From the NCBI GenBank assembly GCA_044226535.1, contig JBGAGT010000010.1, positions 1-64,000 of the forward strand: a DNA stretch of 64,000 bases, written 5' to 3'. The position numbers were made by a program, and so were the translations under genes. Origin of the DNA: VBCG01 sp044226535. GTDB taxonomy: Bacteria > Pseudomonadota > Gammaproteobacteria > Burkholderiales > Casimicrobiaceae. Positions 15,878-24,479 of this stretch are shown one piece after another. Each line of letters begins with the position of its first letter. The stretch's first letter is position 1. A model generated the notes under the pieces. It saw nothing but the letters and a program-made list of their open reading frames with translations, made no database searches and was not told where the DNA came from.

Positions 15878-17083
15878 ATGTCGGACTCGACCTTAATTCG
15901 TCGCGTGGCGCTAAGACACTACAAGAGCATCGCCTCCTGTGACGTGCGCTTGGGGCCGCTAACGATGCTCGTTGGCCCGAACGGCGCCGGCAAGAGCAAC
16001 TTCCTTGACGCTCTATCGTTTGTCCGCGATGCGTTGCGCGAGTCGCTCGAATTCGCAATTAGAAACCGCGGCGGAATCAACGAAGTACGTCGTCGATCGG
16101 GCGGGCATCCTACCCACTTGGGCATTCGCATCGAATATCGTCTTCCCGATGAGTCGGGGTGGTACGCCTTCGAAATTGGTGCATTGCCCGATGGTGGGTT
16201 CAAGGTAGCGCACGAAAAGTGCGTCGTGCAGAAGGCCAGCGGCGGTCCGGCAGACGAGTTTGAGGTCGTGAACGGACAAGTGCGGCAAATAGGGGTTTCA
16301 CCCGCACCTCCAGCGAGCACCGATCGCCTCTATTTGGTAAACGCGGCGGGCTTGGAACCGTTCCGCCCCATCTACGAGGCGCTCCGCACAATGGGGTTCT
16401 ACAACCTCAATCCAAAGTTGATGGCCGACTTGCAGGACCCGGACGAGGGTGCCTTACTTGACAAGTACGGCTCCAATCTCGCGAGCGTCGTTGCACGACT
16501 TCAAAAAGAAGAGCCTGCGAGAAGGGATCGAATTCAGCAATACCTCTCACGTGTCGCGCCGTCGGTTCATGATTTTCGATTTCGACCACTTGGCCCCAAA
16601 CACGCCATTGAGTTCCGGCAAACGGTCGCAGGCCAAAAGACACCTTGGCGGTTCTATGCATCCAGCATGTCCGATGGCACGCTGAGGGCTCTTGGCGTAT
16701 TGACGGCTGCGTTTCAATTCGGCAATGGTCATCGCGTTCGCCTAGTCGGCATCGAAGAGCCAGAAACCGCGCTGCACCCTGCTGCGGCGGGCATACTGCT
16801 AGATTCCCTTCGAGAGGCATCCGAAAGCACGCAAATTCTCGTGACCACTCACAGCGGAGAGCTTCTCGATCGTCGTGAAATCGAGGCAGGCCAGATACGC
16901 GCAGTGGTCAACGAGAACGGTCGCACGCTCATCGGCGAGATCGACAGCGCATCACGGGACATGCTATCGAAGAGTCTCTTCACGGCAGGCGAGCTTTTGC
17001 GCATCGACCAGCTCGCACCAGATCGCAATCTGTTTCTGCCACAGCCTCGGCAACCCGACCTTTTCACCGCCACGCTCGCCTAA
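15878..17083 (+). CDS. AAA/ABC-class ATPase (COG4637/OLD-like)
   Basis: A 401-residue ATPase of the SMC/OLD-like class. Walker A is GPNGAGKS (33-40), a signature-like SSMSDGTLRALG lies at 262-273, Walker B is LVGIEEPETALHP (289-301) and the switch region is VTTHSGELLD (322-331). Unlike OLD or GajA it has no TOPRIM domain of its own; the next gene, 2 bp away, supplies one. In anti-phage systems such as PARIS an ATPase of this class senses the trigger and holds a TOPRIM effector. The ATG at 15878 follows an AAGGA site. The region is more AT-rich than the chromosome by eye. It is likely the first gene of a four-gene unit. Confidence 0.9.
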   Translation: MSDSTLIRRVALRHYKSIASCDVRLGPLTMLVGPNGAGKSNFLDALSFVRDALRESLEFAIRNRGGINEVRRRSGGHPTHLGIRIEYRLPDESGWYAFEIGALPDGGFKVAHEKCVVQKASGGPADEFEVVNGQVRQIGVSPAPPASTDRLYLVNAAGLEPFRPIYEALRTMGFYNLNPKLMADLQDPDEGALLDKYGSNLASVVARLQKEEPARRDRIQQYLSRVAPSVHDFRFRPLGPKHAIEFRQTVAGQKTPWRFYASSMSDGTLRALGVLTAAFQFGNGHRVRLVGIEEPETALHPAAAGILLDSLREASESTQILVTTHSGELLDRREIEAGQIRAVVNENGRTLIGEIDSASRDMLSKSLFTAGELLRIDQLAPDRNLFLPQPRQPDLFTATLA

Positions 17084-17085
17084 AA

Positions 17086-17670
17086 ATGCCGCTCGTCTGT
17101 ATCGTCGAAGGAGACGGAGACGTCGTGGCCCTTCCGATATTGCTTAGAAGGATCATCGCCGACGAGTTTCAAGATTATCTTGACGTTCCGAGGCCGATAC
17201 GAGTGCATCGTGGCAGCTTCCTCGAAAAGGCGCATGAGCGAAATCGGTACCTCACGCTAGCGCGGACAAAGGCCACAGCAACTGGTGGAATTCTGGTTCT
17301 GATTGATGCAGACGAGGACTGCGTTCGCGAAATTCGCGAAAAGTGCCAACCATCCATGGTTGCGATCGCCAATGGAATTCCATGGTCGATGATCGTTGCG
17401 CGGGTCGAATTCGAGTCGTGGTTCCTTGGGGCGATTGATACCACCTCATGGGGTGGCGGCGGACTGAGAGTCCCTGAGGGTCCTGAGGGTGTGAAGAACC
17501 CCAAGGCATGGCTGAAATTGCGCGTCCCAAAGGGAAGCACATACAGCGAGACCGTCGACCAGCCATCACTGGCCGCGCAATTCGACTGGAGAGCCGCGCG
17601 CGCGCGGTGCCCATCGCTCGATAAGCTATGCCGTGACCTATTCACGCTCCGTGCTCAGGGCGCGCGCTGA
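17086..17670 (+). CDS. DUF4276 family protein, TOPRIM-like
   Basis: A 194-residue DUF4276 protein. The N-terminal CIVEGDGDVVALPILL with E8 and the later LIDADED with D74 and D76 have the Glu plus Asp-x-Asp spacing of the TOPRIM fold, which binds metal in nucleases and topoisomerases. The family marker EFESWFLG (about 108-115) is present. It starts 2 bp after the ATPase gene. DUF4276 proteins are commonly paired with ATPases of this class. A nuclease-type effector role is inferred, not shown. Confidence 0.88.
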   Translation: MPLVCIVEGDGDVVALPILLRRIIADEFQDYLDVPRPIRVHRGSFLEKAHERNRYLTLARTKATATGGILVLIDADEDCVREIREKCQPSMVAIANGIPWSMIVARVEFESWFLGAIDTTSWGGGGLRVPEGPEGVKNPKAWLKLRVPKGSTYSETVDQPSLAAQFDWRAARARCPSLDKLCRDLFTLRAQGAR

Positions 17671-17697
17671 TTTGGCCCAGGCTCATGTGGTAGGGCC

Positions 17698-18357
17698 ATG
17701 ACCGACGCATCAGCCGCCTGCCCATACTGCGGCGCCACGCTGCCCAAGAAGCCGAAGGCCAAGACGCGATGTAGCGCATGCGGCCAGTACATGCGCGTCC
17801 GATACATTGGGAGCGATCCCACTGGCGTCGTCGTGACGCAGGACAGCGCAGACGAGATTGACCTTCACCGGTGGGCGCTTTACGAGGCGCGAGACGGCAT
17901 TGGTCACGACGATGTGATCGAAGCAGAACGAGGTCGGTTGACCGCAAAATTCGGAATACCTCCCAGTGACGGCGACGTGTACTGGGGCATCTGCAATCGT
18001 CGGCGCGTTGATGCCGCACGCAAAGGCGAGTGGGACGTCTACCGGAATATCACGTTCACGATGGCGATGATTCTTGCCGCCGAGCTTCGACTTGCGGAGT
18101 CGACGCGGCTGGTCTTGCAGGTTTGCTACTGCGATTTGTGCCAGCGGCCGCCCTTCAACGTCTTGGCCGGTGGCGTGATCGACGCCCTGCGACGCGTGGC
18201 TGCGCGTGCGGGCGCAGATGACACGTCGCTACGAAGTATGTTCAGCGAGACCGCACCGGAGATCGCGGTGGCGTGTTGGCAGGCCGCTCGACCGGAAGCG
18301 GTCTGGCCGCGTGTCGAGTCCGCCCTTGCTGATGAAGCTGGTGAACGTGCCCCCTGA
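17698..18357 (+). CDS. Zinc-ribbon protein of unknown function
   Basis: A 219-residue protein. The N-terminal zinc ribbon has C8-x2-C11 and C25-x2-C28 (CPYCGATLPKKPKAKTRCSACG). The remainder is soluble and mostly helical, with another cysteine group (VCYCDLC) near residue 145. I recognise no enzyme motif. It starts 27 bp after the DUF4276 gene and overlaps the following gene, so it likely belongs to the same unit. Zinc ribbons in such modules often bind nucleic acid or another protein, but nothing here proves that. Confidence 0.75.
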   Translation: MTDASAACPYCGATLPKKPKAKTRCSACGQYMRVRYIGSDPTGVVVTQDSADEIDLHRWALYEARDGIGHDDVIEAERGRLTAKFGIPPSDGDVYWGICNRRRVDAARKGEWDVYRNITFTMAMILAAELRLAESTRLVLQVCYCDLCQRPPFNVLAGGVIDALRRVAARAGADDTSLRSMFSETAPEIAVACWQAARPEAVWPRVESALADEAGERAP

Positions 18358-18919
18358 ATCGCCTGGAATGGCGTCGCGGGACCATCTTCGCCGCATGCGC
18401 GCCGACGCCGAGGACTACCTGGCAGCGTCGCAGGCTTTGGCTCGCGTGCACGCGAATCCGGGGAGCTTCGCGGCGGCGCTGCTCGCGCTGGTCGGTCTGG
18501 AGCTACTCGTCAAGCTCGTGTTCGAGTTGGCCACCAATGCGCAGGCGCCGAAGCATCACCGACTTGCCGAGCTCGTCGCAGGGTTGCCCGACTCAACGCG
18601 CGACGCGCTCACGCTCGACGTCGTACGTCGCGCCTCCGGGCACATTGAAGGCACGTTCGACGATGCCCTGAAGGACTGGGGCGAATCCATGGTCACCATG
18701 CGCTACCCGTATGACCTGGATCGGGGGATGAGCGACGAGGCTCGCGAGCGTCGCGACGCCGCTTGGGTTGAGCACGACGCACCCATCGAGCAGGCGCAAT
18801 TCCGCTTCCACCCAATTCTGTTCGCTGCGACGATCGACACCCTGCTCCGATGGACCGCGCCGGTGGCCGATCGCGACTATCGTCTCGACACCCGCGTTGA
18901 GCCGCATGGAGGGCCTTAA
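18332..18919 (+). CDS. HEPN-like helical protein
   Basis: A 195-residue helical protein whose start overlaps the previous gene by 26 bp (an ATG at 18368 is an alternative). The pattern DAEDYLAASQAL...AALLALVGLELLVKLVFEL...KHHRLAELV resembles HEPN-type helical bundles, many of which are RNases or toxin partners. The canonical R-x4-6-H motif is not obvious, so an active RNase is doubtful. Its stop codon overlaps the stop of the convergent gene at 18916. It is the last gene of the cargo run. Confidence 0.65.
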   Translation: MKLVNVPPESPGMASRDHLRRMRADAEDYLAASQALARVHANPGSFAAALLALVGLELLVKLVFELATNAQAPKHHRLAELVAGLPDSTRDALTLDVVRRASGHIEGTFDDALKDWGESMVTMRYPYDLDRGMSDEARERRDAAWVEHDAPIEQAQFRFHPILFAATIDTLLRWTAPVADRDYRLDTRVEPHGGP

Positions 18920-19302
18920 AAAGCGCGGTCCCGCATCGTCAACGCGTCCCTGATCGCTTCCAAGATAAGGAAGGCGCCTTGCTCGCGGTCGAGCCCTTCG
19001 AGGTCGCTCGGCTGGAGGGACACCTCGCCCGAGCTCGTGGCCCCCTCGATCGTGGCCATCGCCTCGGCGGGGTCGCCGTCGATCAACATGTGCAGCTCCT
19101 CGCGCACGTCGTCATCGCTCACGCGTGCGCCCGGGAGCTCGACGCTCACCCCGTTCTCGGCACCCCACATTGCAAGCGCCAGGACGGAGAGCGAGGGGCC
19201 ATCCCGCCAATCGGTGGGCAGCAGCTCGGCCGCGGCCTGGTTGAGGGAGCTGCGGTTCAGCGCGACAATCGCGGCGGCGCGCTTGATCGTCGGAAAGCCC
19301 AT
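18916..19302 (-). CDS. Hypothetical protein, convergent with the cargo
   Basis: A 128-residue acidic protein (NRSSLNQAAAELLPTDWRDG, then DDDVREELHMLIDGDPAEAM) with no recognised domain. The start at 19302 is chosen because the longer upstream frame is low-complexity and overlaps the predicted element end; no strong ribosome site is seen. The stop overlaps that of the HEPN-like gene tail to tail. It is the only leftward gene in the element. Confidence 0.55.
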   Translation of the reverse strand: MGFPTIKRAAAIVALNRSSLNQAAAELLPTDWRDGPSLSVLALAMWGAENGVSVELPGARVSDDDVREELHMLIDGDPAEAMATIEGATSSGEVSLQPSDLEGLDREQGAFLILEAIRDALTMRDRAF

Positions 19303-19373
19303 GGGCGGAAGGCTACTCGACCGGCGCCGGCCACCGCCAGAGGCACGCGGTAGCCGGGTAGCGAGCATCACGC

Positions 19374-19392
19374 GGGGGCAGCTTTGGGGGCA
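19374..19392. promoter_or_regulatory. Candidate integrase arm-type sites, right end
   Basis: Two GGGGGCA motifs at 19374-19380 and 19386-19392, 12 bp apart, match the motif and spacing of the pair at 7765 and 7777 beside the integrase. They lie about 40 bp inside the proposed right end. Confidence 0.5.
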
Positions 19393-19427
19393 ACTACGGT
19401 GGCATGACGGCTCGTAGCCCCGCACTG

Positions 19428-19447
19428 TGAATCCCACCGCTCCGCCA
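19428..19447 (+). repeat. Candidate degenerate attR
   Basis: The segment GAATCCCACCGCTCCGCCA, next to TGTG, resembles the 3' end of tRNA-Ser (GAATCTCACCGCTTCCGCCA, 7630-7649) with one substitution and one missing base. No exact second copy was seen elsewhere in the window. An imperfect att copy is unusual, so this is tentative. Confidence 0.4.
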
Positions 19448-19559
19448 TCCCTCGGATCCACCCGTCGCCGAAGCGCAGGTCGTCCCGGCGACCGTGCTGC
19501 GGACCCCCACCGGTGCGTTCGTCGAGCCCTTTTACATCGAGTGAGTCGCGGGAGCCTCG

Positions 19560-20372
19560 CTACCCGCTCCACCCCAGGTGGCTCAAGAAATCCCGCGTGC
19601 GCTCGGTGAGCGGCGCGTCGAACACCTGCGCCGGCGGCCCCTCCTCCACGATACGTCCGGCATCGAACACCGCGATCCAGTCCGCGACGCGGCGCGCGAA
19701 CGACATCTCGTGCGTGACCACCAGCATGGTCATGCCCTCGTCGGCGAGGGTCTTCATCACGTTCAGCACCTCGCCGATGGTCTCGGGGTCGAGCGCCGAG
19801 GTGGGCTCGTCGAACAGCATGACGTCGGGTTGCATCGCCAGCGCGCGCGCGATGGCGACGCGCTGCTGCTGCCCGCCGGAGAGGCCGGAAGGGTGGTTGC
19901 CGGCCTTGTCGGCGAGGCCGACCTTGGCGAGCAGCGCCTCGGCACGCGCGGTGGCCTCGGCGGGGCCGAGCCCCAGCACCGTGCGCGGGCCCTCGGCGAC
20001 GTTAGCGAGCGCGGTCAGGTGCGGGAAGAGCTCGAAGCTCTGGAACACCATCCCCATGCGTGTACGCACCTTGCGCAGTACGCGCTCGTCGCGCGGCAGC
20101 AGCGCGCCCTCGAACTCGACGCTGCCGCCGTCGAGCGACTCGAGCCCGTTGGTGCAGCGGAGCAGCGTCGACTTGCCCGAGCCCGAGGGCCCGATCAAGC
20201 ACACCACCTCGCCGGCGTGGACGTCGAGCGACACGCCCGACAGCGCAGTGAACGTCCCGTAGCGCTTGACGACGTCGCGGTAGCGGACGATCGCATCGCG
20301 CCCGGCCTTGGCGCGCATCGCGGTCGCGGGCCGCGCCGCCGGCGCCTTCGCGGGCTCGTCCATGGACGTCAT
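19560..20372 (-). CDS. Polar amino acid ABC transporter ATP-binding protein
   Basis: A 270-residue ABC ATPase of the GlnQ/HisP type that powers amino acid import. Walker A is GPSGSGKST, the signature is LSGGQQQRVAIARAL, and Walker B plus D-loop is VMLFDEPTSALDPE with the switch His in VVTHEMSFA. The FQSFELFPHLT segment is typical of polar amino acid importers. An N-terminal extension of about 28 residues (Ala/Pro) precedes the domain. Its start overlaps the upstream permease gene by 4 bp. It is the last gene of the SBP-permease-permease-ATPase operon. Confidence 0.93.
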   Translation of the reverse strand: MTSMDEPAKAPAARPATAMRAKAGRDAIVRYRDVVKRYGTFTALSGVSLDVHAGEVVCLIGPSGSGKSTLLRCTNGLESLDGGSVEFEGALLPRDERVLRKVRTRMGMVFQSFELFPHLTALANVAEGPRTVLGLGPAEATARAEALLAKVGLADKAGNHPSGLSGGQQQRVAIARALAMQPDVMLFDEPTSALDPETIGEVLNVMKTLADEGMTMLVVTHEMSFARRVADWIAVFDAGRIVEEGPPAQVFDAPLTERTRDFLSHLGWSG

Positions 20373-21028
20373 TCACTCACCGCGTAGCGCCGCTGGATCC
20401 AGTCGACGAGCTTGGCCTGCGGGTAGCCCAGCGCCCAGTAGATCAGCGCCATCGCCGTCAGCATCTCCAGCACGCGGAAGGTCTGCGCGCGCACCTGCAT
20501 CGACACATAGGCGAGCTCGTTGACGGCGATCACCGACACCAGCGAGGTGTCCTTGAAGAGTGACACCCAGGTGCTAGCGAGCACCGGCAGCACGCGACGC
20601 AGCGCCTGCGGCACGACCACGCGGCGCAGCGCCTGCGCGCGGCTCATGCCCAGCGCCATCGCCGCCTCCGACTGCCCGCGGCGGATGGACAGGATGCCGG
20701 CGCGGAAGGTCTCGGCGTTGTAGGCCGTGACGTTCAGCACCAGCGCGGCGAGGCCGGTGGCCAGCGCCGACAGCCCGAGCCCCGTCCAGATCGGCAGCAC
20801 GTAGAACACCCAATACACGACCAGGATCAGCGGCAGGTTGCGGAAGAGCTCGACGTAGCCCGTCGCCAACGCGCGCACCGGCGCGAAGCGCGCGGTGCGC
20901 AGCGCCGCCACCACCAGCCCCAGGGGCACCGCGATCGCCATCGTGGCGACCGTCAGCAGCACGGTCGTCGCCGTGCCCGCGAGCAGCGCGTCGCGATGCT
21001 GCCACACCACGGACCAGTCGAGGGTCAT
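20369..21028 (-). CDS. Amino acid ABC transporter permease (GltK/HisM-like)
   Basis: A 219-residue inner-membrane permease with about five helices. The EAA loop that docks the ATPase is EAAMALGMSRAQALRRVVVPQALRRVLP. VELFRNLPLILVVYWVFYVLP is typical of the HisMQ family. It is one of two non-identical permeases, which probably form a heterodimer. Its start overlaps the upstream permease gene by 4 bp and its end overlaps the ATPase gene, so the operon is translationally coupled. Confidence 0.92.
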   Translation of the reverse strand: MTLDWSVVWQHRDALLAGTATTVLLTVATMAIAVPLGLVVAALRTARFAPVRALATGYVELFRNLPLILVVYWVFYVLPIWTGLGLSALATGLAALVLNVTAYNAETFRAGILSIRRGQSEAAMALGMSRAQALRRVVVPQALRRVLPVLASTWVSLFKDTSLVSVIAVNELAYVSMQVRAQTFRVLEMLTAMALIYWALGYPQAKLVDWIQRRYAVSE

Positions 21029-21690
21029 GAGCGCCCGAGGTGCGCGACGCGGCGATACGCGCGATCGACGCCGCGCGTCACCGGGTAGAGGATCACGAAG
21101 TACACCAGCATGGCGAAGGTGTAGACCTCGACCGGCTGGAAGCTCTGCCCCGCCAGCGTCTCCGACTGCCGCATGAGCTCGGGCACCGCGATCACCGAGG
21201 CGATGGCCGTGTCCTTGATGGTCACCGACAGCAGCGAGCCGAACGCGGGAAGCATGCGCACCAGCGCCTGCGGCAGCACGATGCGGCGCAGCGCCTGCGC
21301 GGGCGACATGCCGAGCGCCACCGCGGCGCGCGTCTGCCCCGGGCGCACCGACTCGATGCCCGCGCGCACGATCTCGGCGGCGTAGGCCGCGAGGTGCACG
21401 GTGAGGCCGATCAGCGCCGCGTAGAACGGCGGCAGCGTGACGCCGGTGGTGATGGGCAGCGCGAAGAACGTCCACACCAGCACCACCAGCACCGGCACGG
21501 CGCGCATCGAGTCGATGTAGAACACCAGCGGCAGGCGCAGCCACCGCGGGCCGTACAGCCGTCCCAGCGCGACGAAAAAGCCGGCAACGAGGCTCGCCAC
21601 CCCCGACGCGACCGACAGCGCGAGGGTAACGAGGATGCCGTAACCGAGGAAGCGCCAGTGCTCGGTGACGACGCTGAAGTCGAAGTCCAC
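21025..21690 (-). CDS. Amino acid ABC transporter permease (GltJ/HisQ-like)
   Basis: A 221-residue permease from a GTG start 1 bp past the binding-protein stop. The EAA loop is RAAVALGMSPAQALRRIVLPQALVRMLP, and YIDSMRAVPVLVVLVW is a family marker. It pairs with the downstream permease as the transmembrane part of a polar amino acid importer. About five helices are visible. Confidence 0.92.
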   Translation of the reverse strand: MDFDFSVVTEHWRFLGYGILVTLALSVASGVASLVAGFFVALGRLYGPRWLRLPLVFYIDSMRAVPVLVVLVWTFFALPITTGVTLPPFYAALIGLTVHLAAYAAEIVRAGIESVRPGQTRAAVALGMSPAQALRRIVLPQALVRMLPAFGSLLSVTIKDTAIASVIAVPELMRQSETLAGQSFQPVEVYTFAMLVYFVILYPVTRGVDRAYRRVAHLGRS

Positions 21691-21691
21691 G

Positions 21692-22519
21692 CTATTGCAT
21701 GGTCTCGACGATCTTGGCTTCGGACGCCCTCAGCACGGGGTCGATTTCCTTGGCGACGGCGCGCGCCCAGGTGAGGAACGCGACCTGGTTCTTGTCGACG
21801 GCCATGCCCACCGGCGCCGCCTTCTCCTGGCTGTCCTGACAGTTGTTCGCGCTCGGCAGCACGCCGAGCTGCGTCAGCTTGCGGCCCATCGCCACCCAAG
21901 GGACGCGGTTGATGGGCACCGCGTCGGCGCGCCTGGCGAGCACCTCCTCGACCGGCGCCACGCCCGAGCCCGCCACACCGCGCAGCGTGGCCTTGGGGAA
22001 GCGCTCCTTCACCCAGGATTCCTCGCCCCCGCCGGTGTAGTACGAGATCACGACACCGGGGACGTTGAGGTCGTCGACGCTCTTGGCGTTGGCGAACTTG
22101 GGGTTCGCCTTCAGGCCGAACATGCACACGCTGGTGCTGGAGTAGATGATGAAGTCGACGACCTTCAGCCGATCGGGCGTCTCGGCCAGCGGCGTCACCG
22201 AGATGTCGACCTGGTTGGAGGCGAGCACCGGGACCTTGGTCTCGTGGCTGACCGGCACGGCCTCGAGCTTCACGCCGAGGCGCTTCGCGTATTCCTCGGC
22301 GAGGATCCACGCGGGGCCGCTCCAGGCGGGACCGCCGCCCTTGGTGTTCTCGACCAGCCAGGGCGCGTTGGCGAGCACGCCGACGCGCAGCACGCCTGCC
22401 TTCTTGATGGCGTCGATGCGCGGGCTCGTGCCCGGCGCGGGGATGGCGACGTCGGCGAGCGCCGTCGCGGCGAATGCGAGCAGGGCCAGGGCAGCCAGGC
22501 CGCGGAACGTGTGACGCAT
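21692..22519 (-). CDS. Amino acid ABC transporter substrate-binding protein
   Basis: A 275-residue periplasmic binding protein of family 3. A signal peptide (about 1-22, FAATALA) is followed by the opening strand KAGVLRVGVLANAPWLVEN. The hinge area ANQVDISVTPLAETPDRLKVVDF is characteristic of glutamate/aspartate/glutamine-type binders, but the ligand cannot be assigned from sequence. Two cysteines (C132, C227 approximately) might pair. It is the first gene of the four-gene importer operon. Confidence 0.92.
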   Translation of the reverse strand: MRHTFRGLAALALLAFAATALADVAIPAPGTSPRIDAIKKAGVLRVGVLANAPWLVENTKGGGPAWSGPAWILAEEYAKRLGVKLEAVPVSHETKVPVLASNQVDISVTPLAETPDRLKVVDFIIYSSTSVCMFGLKANPKFANAKSVDDLNVPGVVISYYTGGGEESWVKERFPKATLRGVAGSGVAPVEEVLARRADAVPINRVPWVAMGRKLTQLGVLPSANNCQDSQEKAAPVGMAVDKNQVAFLTWARAVAKEIDPVLRASEAKIVETMQ

Positions 22520-22601
22520 GGGTCCTCTCCTCGGGTGTGTGGGGGCCGTCTCGCGCGGCCTCGATCGATGGTGTCGGTTGTCGACGGGCGCGCGCGGCGC
22601 T

Positions 22602-24404
<1,803 letters not shown>

Positions 24405-24479
24405 CCGCCTACTATACCGCCGCGGTACCTGCGACGCATGCCGCGGCGAGCTTCGCCGCGGCGTGCGTCGCAGGACGGG

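Larger units (their letters stand above)
7650..19447. mobile_element. Integrative element at tRNA-Ser (satellite-like)
   Basis: An 11.8-kb region entered through the 3' end of tRNA-Ser. It has the integrase gene adjacent to the tRNA, then an AlpA-like regulator, a replication-type gene, a run of phage-like unknowns and a four-gene cargo module. No capsid, portal, large terminase, tail tube or lysis gene is recognisable, so it is more like a phage satellite, ICE remnant or defective prophage than a complete phage. The right end is set by GGGGGCA motifs like those near the integrase and by a degenerate copy of the tRNA 3' end. The dispersed chromosomal repeat is missing inside it, and the cargo part looks more AT-rich than the surroundings. 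The boundary is inferred. Confidence 0.75.

Noticed and set aside
19428..19447. A truncated second tRNA-Ser gene
   Set aside because: Only the last 19-20 bases resemble tRNA-Ser and the rest cannot fold; an att remnant is the simpler reading.
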